From contig FR889215.1 in the NCBI GenBank assembly GCA_000431815.1, positions 1-30,511 of the forward strand: a stretch of 30,511 bases of DNA, read 5' to 3'. The first letter of the stretch is position 1. Every line of letters starts with the position of its first letter. The position numbers and the translations under genes are program-made. Below are positions 24,338-30,511 of the stretch, piece by piece. The stretch is from Butyrivibrio sp. CAG:318. GTDB lineage: Bacteria > Bacillota > Clostridia > Lachnospirales > Lachnospiraceae. The notes under the pieces were generated by a model. It saw nothing but the letters and a program-made list of their open reading frames with translations. It was not told where the DNA came from and ran no database searches.

Positions 24338-24904
24338 CTACATCTTCAAAGCATAACTATGCATATGTATAAGAATTTCCGCCAAGTTATACTCGGCGCC
24401 TTTCTTGTACATTCCAGCCGTAACAATACGATTCCCAGCTTCATGGTAAACTCCCACCGCGAGATCATCTGGTTCATATACATTTTCATTCTCTCCAAAT
24501 AAACCCTCACTTAACATGCGTTCTAATGATTCTGTGCCCAAGTACACAAAATTGTTATGCTCATTATCAAGAAATTTATCAATCACATGGATATCTTCTT
24601 TTGTAAGATGCGCCTTGTTATCTAAGTCATTCACTATCAGATATGTATAGCCGTCAGAATTGTAAAGACTCTCCTCGGTAATTTCCGATATGATCTTTCT
24701 ATTGATTTTTTCGTCGAACTCTATATCATCACCATATATAACAAATGTAGTCGGATACGCTTCAGTAACAACAATAATGTCTTTATCGGCACTGGAAAGA
24801 TCATCTTCCCCTTCCTTATCATTGTGACATTTTATAAAGATAAATCCGCCCACTGCAATCATCAGTATTAAAGCTCCAAGAATAATTAATATAGATTTTT
24901 TCAT
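24338..24904 (-). CDS. Membrane-anchored extracytoplasmic protein, unknown
   Basis: A 188-residue protein starting MKKSILIILGALILMIAVGG, one N-terminal membrane segment (about 4-24) without a lipobox, so the rest is probably outside the cell. The soluble part alternates predicted strands and helices (DIIVVTEAYPTTFVIYGDD, YTYLIVNDLD, TKEDIHVIDKFLDN, NFVYLGTESLERML), which suggests a Rossmann-like alpha/beta fold; I do not recognise the family. Its ATG overlaps the stop of the LytTR gene by four bases (ATGA), with GGAG nine bases upstream, and it ends 10 bp before the transporter. An accessory or sensor role for the transporter is inference. Confidence 0.7.
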   Translation of the reverse strand: MKKSILIILGALILMIAVGGFIFIKCHNDKEGEDDLSSADKDIIVVTEAYPTTFVIYGDDIEFDEKINRKIISEITEESLYNSDGYTYLIVNDLDNKAHLTKEDIHVIDKFLDNEHNNFVYLGTESLERMLSEGLFGENENVYEPDDLAVGVYHEAGNRIVTAGMYKKGAEYNLAEILIHMHSYALKM

Positions 24905-25596
24905 ATGTCTGTTCTCCTTTCTTTGTCCCAAAGTTCCATAAAATCGTTTTTACGGCTCCGGCTCAATGGTATACGCTCATTACAAGCACAAGCCAAAATA
25001 TATGTTTTTTCCGCCTCCTTAATTTTATGAATGTTCACTATATGGCTTCTGGCCGTACGAATAAAATACCTTGTAGGCAATACCTGTTCCATCGCACTTA
25101 TGCTCATACTGCTGACATAATCTTTTGTTGCCGTATGGATTACAGTATTTCTTTTGCTAGTTTCTACATATATAATATCATCCGCATCTATTTTCATAGC
25201 GCCTGAGTGAATCACTTTAAAATCAATATATTGTTTGTCCCGAAAAATATATTCGACACTGTCAAGACATCTATCCAGATCCTCATCAACATAATCTGCT
25301 CTTATGTAATTATTGATTCCACACAAATATCCCTGATACGCTTCACTATGATCAGCCCCAACCACTACCACATAGCAGTCAGGATTTTTTCCATGCAATT
25401 TTTTGCACAATTCATACCCGGAATTGCTTTTTAAAGACAACCTATCAGGAATAAATAAAATGTCACACTGCTGACTATCCCGCATCAGTTCAGCCTCATC
25501 ATGTTCAAATTTAATCTTTATATCGTCTCCAAATCTATGATTTAATTTTCTTTGAATCCTATATTTCAGTTCTCTGCAATCCAATATTGCTATCAT
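24901..25596 (-). CDS. LytTR-family regulator with degenerate receiver domain
   Basis: A 231-residue protein with an N-terminal receiver-like domain (1-115) and a C-terminal LytTR DNA-binding domain (123-225; DDIIYVETSKRNTVIH, then RTARSHIVNIHKI, the classical block). The receiver lacks the phosphorylation machinery: the acidic pair is reduced to LDCRE, the phosphoacceptor position in DILFIPDRL is Pro50 where DxxFLD is usual, and the conserved Lys of the YxxKP region is missing (NNYIRADYVDED). It therefore probably acts without a histidine kinase, and none is encoded nearby. The ATG follows GGAGG; the start overlaps the upstream gene by 38 bp. Regulators of this type often control bacteriocin, virulence or competence genes; the target is unknown. 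Confidence 0.88.
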   Translation of the reverse strand: MIAILDCRELKYRIQRKLNHRFGDDIKIKFEHDEAELMRDSQQCDILFIPDRLSLKSNSGYELCKKLHGKNPDCYVVVVGADHSEAYQGYLCGINNYIRADYVDEDLDRCLDSVEYIFRDKQYIDFKVIHSGAMKIDADDIIYVETSKRNTVIHTATKDYVSSMSISAMEQVLPTRYFIRTARSHIVNIHKIKEAEKTYILACACNERIPLSRSRKNDFMELWDKERRTDI

Positions 25597-26764
25597 TAGT
25601 ATAACCTCCGTTTGTTATAATCCCGATTACTTCATTAAATAAATCGTATTCTTCATGCTGTATTATTTTAGTCGTTTTTATCAGTTTACGTGCCATTGAT
25701 GATTTATGGGAAATGAGATAATCCCGGCATTGCGTCAAAGCCTCTTCCCCAAGCGTTACAAGTATCGAAACTCTGTTCTCTACCATTGTATAGCCATCTT
25801 TTAAGGCGTATCTCAAAATACAACCCACAATTTGCTTATGTTCCGCTAACATTTCATATGAACGCGGATTCTTTACTTCTGATTTCTTAATGCTTTTGAT
25901 AAGGAAATCATACACCGCATTCCCATATACATGTTCAAACCCTGTAATATCTATCTTGTCATCAGATTCCCGATGATTATCCAGATATGCCCTGAGTTGA
26001 TTTGCAATTTTCAGAGTATTGACATTCTCCGAATAATTCTTTCTTTTTCTAAAGAAATATACTTCATAATCCCATTCTGCTTCCAACGTCTCATATGATT
26101 CCACTATTTTATTTAATTCAACATACTGTGTTTCTATCTTGTGATCCGCTCCATATGTCCGACACCAAACTTTCCCTTCCTCATCATATCCGTATATAAG
26201 GACAAAATTATTATATCTTACCACATCCCCATAATCAGGATTCTTATGCTGGTCACAGGTTACCACCACATATACGTCGTGTTCTATCGCCTTGCGGATA
26301 TATCCCGCGAGATTGTCAACATGTCCAATAACAGTAAGTTTCTCAATCGGCGATATACGGTCATCATATATTCCGTCAAACTCAAAGTCCGCATGCGCTC
26401 CATTGTGATTTTTTACACATATAGGAATGTAATTATTACACATAAATTCAATGTTTTCATCCGCACCACCCGACATCATCTTCCCTTCAAGATAATATTC
26501 ATTGGCAGATGTAACCACATACCATCCGTCGTTCACCGTTTCCCTGATATATTTGACTATATCTTCGGATACTCCGGTGAATCTGCGTTTATCAAGACCG
26601 TCAGGATAAGTTTCCAATATTCCTTCATATGCAAAATCAACGTGGCTTGACAGCGGATGCCTTACAACCAAAGGTATATACTTATTACATATTATATTAT
26701 CATAGTCTTTCCTGTCCAATATCATTGAATTGTAATATGCCTGATACTGTAATGCTGTTATCAT
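25559..26764 (-). CDS. C39/BtrH-like protein with internal duplication, function unknown
   Basis: A 401-residue soluble protein. Residues about 26-95 and 109-175 are an internal repeat: CNKYIPLVVRHPLSSHVDF against CNNYIPICVKNHNGAHADF, then YIRETVNDGWYVVTSANEYY against YIRKAIEHDVYVVVTCDQHK. VLIYGYDEEGKVW (188-200) resembles the HxxLIYGYD strand of C39/BtrH-like proteins found near NRPS/PKS genes in Clostridia and Bacilli, but the usual His is replaced (YNNFVLIYGYD). The helical C-terminal part (about 275-330, YGNAVYDFLI and MLAEHKQIV) also fits that uncharacterised group. It lies 30 bp after the ligase gene. The family assignment is from memory; the chemistry is unknown. Confidence 0.5.
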   Translation of the reverse strand: MITALQYQAYYNSMILDRKDYDNIICNKYIPLVVRHPLSSHVDFAYEGILETYPDGLDKRRFTGVSEDIVKYIRETVNDGWYVVTSANEYYLEGKMMSGGADENIEFMCNNYIPICVKNHNGAHADFEFDGIYDDRISPIEKLTVIGHVDNLAGYIRKAIEHDVYVVVTCDQHKNPDYGDVVRYNNFVLIYGYDEEGKVWCRTYGADHKIETQYVELNKIVESYETLEAEWDYEVYFFRKRKNYSENVNTLKIANQLRAYLDNHRESDDKIDITGFEHVYGNAVYDFLIKSIKKSEVKNPRSYEMLAEHKQIVGCILRYALKDGYTMVENRVSILVTLGEEALTQCRDYLISHKSSMARKLIKTTKIIQHEEYDLFNEVIGIITNGGYTNDSNIGLQRTEI

Positions 26765-26794
26765 TCCCGCTTTAATGTCAATCCCGCCTTTCTC

Positions 26795-28186
26795 TTATGT
26801 CAACATAGCTGCCAACTTATTATAATCTCTTTTACCATGTGTATTAACCGGCAATTTTCTTATTGAATATGTCCTGACAAACCGCCTATTTACATTAAGT
26901 AAACTGATTACTTCATTCTGTATTCCGTCTAAAATGCTGCTGTCACCAGAAATAACCATTATACATATACAGCCATCCTTTTCAATACATGCCGTCCGCA
27001 TTCCACTATTATGTTCTATTATTGCCTCAAGCTCATCAAGATTAATTCTCTTCCCGCCTGCTTTGGCAATTCTCTTTATTCTTCCGGTAATATACAAAAA
27101 TCCGTCTTTATCAATCTTCCCGATATCGCCGGTATGCAAAATTCCTTTGTTCTCGTCTCCTAACGCAAGATCCTCAAAACCTTCGGCATATCCAAGGGAC
27201 ACATTTGGCCCGGAATATATTACCTCGCCATCAAGTATAGAAATATTTCCACCGGCAACAGGCTTTCCAACGCTATGAATATGTTCCGGATTCCTGTTAA
27301 GAAAATGGCACGTCATTCTGGCTGTTGCTTCTGTCTGTCCATACATCACCGCAAAATCAAATCCCTGTTCATATGCCAGTTTCAAGATATTTTCCTCAGT
27401 ATCCGGGTTCAGTCTGCCTCCTGCCTGTGTGGCTAATTTAAGATGCAGCCCCGGTCTTCTCCATATATTCATCAGATACAGTAATTCATATGTATCGGGC
27501 ACACCGCATATCACGTTGCCTCCACATCGTTCAAAATAATTCCATGTATCGTTACTGCCAATGCTTTCATCGCAAATTATAAGAGATGCTCCCACATACA
27601 AATATGTATTTACCACGGACAATCCATATGTGTAACTTAGCGGAAGCATAACTCCGGCCTTATCGGTGTTCTTGATTTCAAGTGCCTTAATTATCGACTT
27701 CGTATTGTACACAATATTATCATAACTGATTCTCACATATTTACAGCTTCCCGTGCTTCCTGACGTAGCCAGCAGCAAAGCCAGCTTACTATTAATAAGT
27801 AATTTATGCATCTTTGCTTTTCTATATAATCTATAATCATATAATCTTCCGGATATTACATATTCCTCAGGCTCATCAATGTCCTTGTGCTGCCATATAT
27901 AGTGTGGCTTGTACATCTTCACAACCGGATCACTATTGCGTTCGTCACACATAATCAAGGGTATACCCGCTTTCAGTGCCGCTGTATAACCAACTATTGT
28001 CTCGTAAGATATTCTGCATCTTATCATAATGAGCGGTCTGTCGATTTCATCGGAAATAAATGATAAAAATTCATTCTGGTTTTCGTTCAACTTTGCATAT
28101 GTAACTGCACCATAATCCCGGCTGTAAACGGCAATCCCTGTGGGGTTAATGCCCGATATCAGCTCAAATTGTTCGATTCGCTCCAC
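26795..28186 (-). CDS. Stand-alone AMP-forming acyl/amino-acid ligase
   Basis: A 463-residue ANL-superfamily adenylation enzyme that should activate a carboxylic acid as its AMP ester. Motifs are complete: TSGSTG at 141-146, YGQTEA at 282-287, HTGD at 351-354, GRIKRIAKAGGKRI at 368-381 and the C-terminal catalytic lysine in NTHGKRDY (Lys452). There is no fused carrier, condensation or reductase domain, and no carrier-protein gene within the window. The start is GTG at 28184-28186, eight bases after AGGAGG. The substrate cannot be read from the sequence; the neighbours (C39/BtrH-like protein, transporter, LytTR regulator) suggest a small biosynthetic or signalling locus. Confidence 0.88.
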   Translation of the reverse strand: MERIEQFELISGINPTGIAVYSRDYGAVTYAKLNENQNEFLSFISDEIDRPLIMIRCRISYETIVGYTAALKAGIPLIMCDERNSDPVVKMYKPHYIWQHKDIDEPEEYVISGRLYDYRLYRKAKMHKLLINSKLALLLATSGSTGSCKYVRISYDNIVYNTKSIIKALEIKNTDKAGVMLPLSYTYGLSVVNTYLYVGASLIICDESIGSNDTWNYFERCGGNVICGVPDTYELLYLMNIWRRPGLHLKLATQAGGRLNPDTEENILKLAYEQGFDFAVMYGQTEATARMTCHFLNRNPEHIHSVGKPVAGGNISILDGEVIYSGPNVSLGYAEGFEDLALGDENKGILHTGDIGKIDKDGFLYITGRIKRIAKAGGKRINLDELEAIIEHNSGMRTACIEKDGCICIMVISGDSSILDGIQNEVISLLNVNRRFVRTYSIRKLPVNTHGKRDYNKLAAMLT

Positions 28187-28228
28187 AGGGTATGCCTCCT
28201 TATCATTTGATTTAATCTTTCACTTATC

Positions 28229-28534
28229 TTATACAGTTTCCCTCTTTTCTTTTTTATATTTAAATACATAACAAGCAACTGCACCCGCTATAAATGCAAT
28301 CCCTATTGTAATCAAAACTATCCCAAATAACCTAAACACATAATTCTGAGCAAATATAAATCCCGTTATGCCTATTGCAAATCCCGGCAATGATACAAAA
28401 ATACTCTGTAATATATATGCTTTCTTCCATTTAGACGATATAATTTGCATTGCAATAATCCCTACAAATGAAATCATTAATACAGGTATTATCCTGAAAA
28501 AGCTGTTCAAAAATTGTTTCACCATCATAAACAT
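28229..28534 (-). CDS. Small integral membrane protein, unknown
   Basis: A 101-residue hydrophobic protein with about three membrane segments (near 15-32, 42-62 and 65-88) and a basic C-terminus (FKYKKEKRE). I do not recognise a family. A TTG two codons upstream is also in frame, but the ATG at 28532-28534 is six bases after AAGGA and was chosen. It is the first gene of the tight run that leads to the ligase 42 bp downstream, and it is preceded by the repeated heptad element. Confidence 0.65.
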   Translation of the reverse strand: MFMMVKQFLNSFFRIIPVLMISFVGIIAMQIISSKWKKAYILQSIFVSLPGFAIGITGFIFAQNYVFRLFGIVLITIGIAFIAGAVACYVFKYKKEKRETV

Positions 28535-28555
28535 CACCAATCCTTACTCGTTTGA

Positions 28556-28609
28556 TACATTATAAATGTATTATCTATTGTCTATTTCAAAATGCTCCTA
28601 CTTCTTTTC
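28556..28609. repeat. 54-bp repeat, copy 1
   Basis: 53 of 54 bases match 30341-30394 (first 38 identical, one mismatch, then 15 identical), in the same orientation and 1785 bp apart. It covers the last codons of the complete 300-residue lipoprotein gene plus the sequence after its stop, upstream of the small membrane protein gene. On the minus strand it contains AATAGAC-AATAGAT-AATACAT (28566-28586), three tandem heptads, followed by TATAAT. Confidence 0.95.
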
Positions 28610-29500
28610 ATTCCATTGAATAACTCTGTCAATTACTTTCCACTCATCATCCGTAAGATTCATTTCGTTAATTGCATAGTACCAGGAATTACCTTCAACT
28701 ACCCATGCAAAGAATCTCACATATCCTCCCGGCGCGGCGCTGTCTGAAATTGTCTTGCCCTCGCTCGATAACTGATACTCCTTGATAAGTTTCTTTACAA
28801 GATTGGTTCTCTGTTCGTCCGAAAGACTGTCACACGCCTCCGGCAAAGCCAGTATACATTCCGCCACGGTAAGCATGCCGTATTTACTCTTGCGCTTCCA
28901 ATATTCGTCAGAATTTTCTTCTTCCGATATATAATCAGGGTAATCCAGTTCCATATATTTATCATAATAAGCTGTTGCAAAATCATCTCTTCTGAGAGTC
29001 TCTTCCAGTGCGTTATTATCTTTCAGCAGCCATTCAATCTCATTAGCTGCCGTGAAATCAAATTCCCAAAAAGTCGTATCCTGATCAAAATAATCCAGAC
29101 ATATGTCAACAAGTTCCTTTGTGGATGCTTTGGCTGCAACATCGTCCGGCACGTAATATGCAAAGAACATCCTGCCACCTTCACAATTCTTAAAAAGTTC
29201 TTCTTTATCAAAAGGCAACTTTATGTTTCCCTCACTGTCTACCCATTCATCCGACGAATATCTGGCATCCTGATATCCTATGGAAATCCATGTTTGAAGT
29301 CTGTCGTACGCCTTGTAAGGTGTTCCCTTAGCTCCTACGCATTTTTCAATAACATTGTCATAAGGTTTCTGACATTCTTCTTTTGTATATATGTTTTTAT
29401 GTCTGGTTTTTCCTTCTGCTGTACCACGTTTGGTGCACCCTGACAACAGCACTATGGCCGCAGCCATAAAGATACATATAACTCTGGCTCTTTTCATCAT
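28598..29500 (-). CDS. Predicted lipoprotein of an unknown paralogous family, copy 1
   Basis: A 300-residue protein with a lipoprotein signal peptide: MMKRARVICIFMAAAIVLLS followed by GC, lipobox LSGC with Cys22. The mature part is acidic and aromatic-rich with no recognised domain. It is homologous to the next gene upstream (shared blocks: VPDDVAAKASTKELV against PPEVAQKATSKELV, DDFATAYYDKYM against DDFASAVYDAYI, LSDEQRTNLV against LDDNQRKSVV). Its C-terminal 41 residues match the partial gene at the window edge in 30 positions. The ATG follows AGGAGG by eight bases. It is probably anchored outside the cytoplasmic membrane; function unknown. Confidence 0.8.
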   Translation of the reverse strand: MMKRARVICIFMAAAIVLLSGCTKRGTAEGKTRHKNIYTKEECQKPYDNVIEKCVGAKGTPYKAYDRLQTWISIGYQDARYSSDEWVDSEGNIKLPFDKEELFKNCEGGRMFFAYYVPDDVAAKASTKELVDICLDYFDQDTTFWEFDFTAANEIEWLLKDNNALEETLRRDDFATAYYDKYMELDYPDYISEEENSDEYWKRKSKYGMLTVAECILALPEACDSLSDEQRTNLVKKLIKEYQLSSEGKTISDSAAPGGYVRFFAWVVEGNSWYYAINEMNLTDDEWKVIDRVIQWNEKK

Positions 29501-29594
29501 ACGCTTTACCTCCTACTTTCTATTAACAAACATGTAATATGCTTCTACTGCATTATGTTTCATTCCAAATCTTCCTTCTCTTCTTCATCTGTTA

Positions 29595-30329
29595 TTACAG
29601 ATATTTATCCCATTCGCTGTTTATTCCCACGGCTTCTCCGAACAGTGAATATGAAGAATATATCTTAATTTCGTTCTCCGTTCGGTATTTCTTCATGCTG
29701 TCTTTTTGTTCCACTACTGATTTTCTCTGATTGTCATCCAGTTTTTCGCAAACACAATCCTGAGCCAGTATAATTTCAAGCACGGAGTCAATACATAACG
29801 CCTGTCTGTCACCCTTTTCAAGATTTACATCACGAGAAATATAAGCATCATATACTGCTGACGCAAAATCATCTCTTTCAAACAGGTAATCAAATGTGTT
29901 TACCGAATACAAGAGTTCTTCAAATCCCTGTTTCCATGTCCCGTCACCGTCAAATGCGGCAAATGTGATTATTGCCTTGTTCGACAAACTAAAATACACC
30001 AGTTCTTTGCTTGTGGCCTTTTGAGCAACCTCCGGCGGCATATACATGGATATTATATATTTCTTACCCTCTTCAGGATTGGCTAATTGGCTGTAATCGG
30101 TTATCAATTTGCCGTCTTTAATCCATTTGTCCACATCCGTATTCAAATACTGTGCATCATCCTGATTTTCAAGGGCTTTTTCATATCCCCTGGCTTCATC
30201 CGTTCCGATTTCTTCCCAGATTGCCTGATTGTTCTGCAAATCTTTCTCGTTGTCCGGTTCAGCCTTACTGCATGCAGTTGCTCCCAAAATTATTAATAGC
30301 AGCAAAAATATTAATCCTGTTTTTTTCAT
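29595..30329 (-). CDS. Predicted lipoprotein of an unknown paralogous family, copy 2
   Basis: A 244-residue protein with signal peptide MKKTGLIFLLLLIILGATAC; the lipidated residue would be Cys20, with ATAC as a slightly atypical lipobox. It is a diverged, shorter paralogue of the neighbouring lipoprotein and lacks the C-terminal WVVEGNSWYYAIN block that the other two copies share, ending instead GEAVGINSEWDKYL. The ATG follows AAGGAGG by six bases. A 54-bp repeat lies directly upstream. No enzymatic motif is visible. Confidence 0.78.
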   Translation of the reverse strand: MKKTGLIFLLLLIILGATACSKAEPDNEKDLQNNQAIWEEIGTDEARGYEKALENQDDAQYLNTDVDKWIKDGKLITDYSQLANPEEGKKYIISMYMPPEVAQKATSKELVYFSLSNKAIITFAAFDGDGTWKQGFEELLYSVNTFDYLFERDDFASAVYDAYISRDVNLEKGDRQALCIDSVLEIILAQDCVCEKLDDNQRKSVVEQKDSMKKYRTENEIKIYSSYSLFGEAVGINSEWDKYL

Positions 30330-30340
30330 AAAATCCTCCT

Positions 30341-30394
30341 TACATTATAAATGTATTATCTATTGTCTATTTCAAAATACTCCTACTTCTTTTC
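30341..30394. repeat. 54-bp repeat, copy 2
   Basis: This is the partner of 28556-28609 with one mismatch. It covers the last codons and the downstream sequence of the partial paralogue at the window edge and lies immediately upstream of the ribosome binding site of the 244-residue lipoprotein gene. It contains the same three heptads (30351-30371) and TATAAT. Confidence 0.95.
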
Positions 30395-30511
30395 GTTCCA
30401 TTCCACCATGCTGTCAATCACTTTCCATTCATCCGCGGTAAGTGCCATATCGTTGATAGCGTAGTACCACGAATTTCCTTCCACCACCCATGTAAAGAAA
30501 TTGCAGTCAGG
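30383..30511 (-). CDS. Third paralogue of the lipoprotein family, 5' part outside the window
   Basis: Only the C-terminal 42-43 codons are in the window. The last 41 residues begin DCNFFTWVVEGNSWYYAIND and continue to EWNEKK, identical to the C-terminus of the 300-residue lipoprotein at 30 of 41 positions. The stop TAG is at 30383-30385. It shows that the paralogue family is at least three genes long here. Whether it carries a lipoprotein signal cannot be seen. Confidence 0.85.
   Translation of the reverse strand, partial: PDCNFFTWVVEGNSWYYAINDMALTADEWKVIDSMVEWNEKK

Noticed and set aside
21826..28186. Lantibiotic or other RiPP cluster
   Set aside because: No lanthionine synthetase, radical SAM enzyme or small precursor peptide gene can be found in the gaps, which are at most 42 bp.
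28558..28593. TTGAAA and TATAAT as a simple promoter for the small membrane protein gene
   Set aside because: The spacing is 20 bp rather than 16-18, so it is not a normal constitutive promoter. It is kept only as part of the repeated element.
21826..30511. Phage, insertion sequence, integrase, CRISPR array or tRNA gene in the accessory region
   Set aside because: No transposase or integrase motifs, no regularly spaced repeats and no cloverleaf were seen; the only repeats are the two 54-bp copies.

Overview
The window looks like a chromosomal segment of a Lachnospiraceae-type Clostridia bacterium. The evidence is the gene order (S10-spc-alpha cluster, then ecfA1-ecfA2-ecfT, truA, rplM, rpsI), consensus AGGAGG-type ribosome binding sites, an enlarged L17, an S4 without a zinc finger and a zinc-binding S14. 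The taxonomic call rests on pattern recognition and was not computed.

Region 1 (1-20760, all minus strand) is the ribosomal protein superoperon. Transcription starts at a promoter near 20758-20786 and passes through a structured leader of about 265 nt. The order is rpsJ-rplC-rplD-rplW-rplB-rpsS-rplV-rpsC-rplP-rpmC-rpsQ-rplN-rplX-rplE-rpsZ-rpsH-rplF-rplR-rpsE-rpmD-rplO-secY-adk-map-KOW protein-infA-rpmJ-rpsM-rpsK-rpsD-rpoA-rplQ. A hairpin terminator follows rplQ. Next come the energy-coupling module of an ECF vitamin transporter (ecfA1, ecfA2, ecfT) and truA. Then rplM-rpsI follow, with their own consensus promoter and a probable L13-type leader; rpsI runs off the left edge. An extra promoter lies between infA and rpmJ, and a structured 186-nt gap precedes rpsM.

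Region 2 (20760-21800) holds one divergent plus-strand gene, an RlmI-like SAM-dependent methyltransferase without a PUA domain. It has a consensus promoter and ends in a hairpin shared with the convergent gene.

Region 3 (21826-30511, all minus strand) is an accessory locus and the most interesting part. In transcription order it contains three tandem paralogues of an unknown secreted protein (the first cut by the window edge, the two complete ones predicted lipoproteins), a small membrane protein, a stand-alone AMP-forming acyl/amino-acid ligase, a 401-residue protein with an internal duplication that resembles the C39/BtrH-like proteins found beside NRPS/PKS genes, a LytTR regulator whose receiver domain has lost its phosphoacceptor, a membrane-anchored protein, and a fused ABC ATPase-permease. 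From the small membrane protein to the transporter the genes are almost contiguous or overlap. This suggests one unit that makes or modifies a small molecule, senses something without a histidine kinase, and exports or resists the product. No carrier-protein gene or precursor peptide is visible, so the product is unknown. A 54-bp near-identical repeat at the ends of the paralogue units shows segmental duplication and carries a tandem heptad element upstream of two of the genes.
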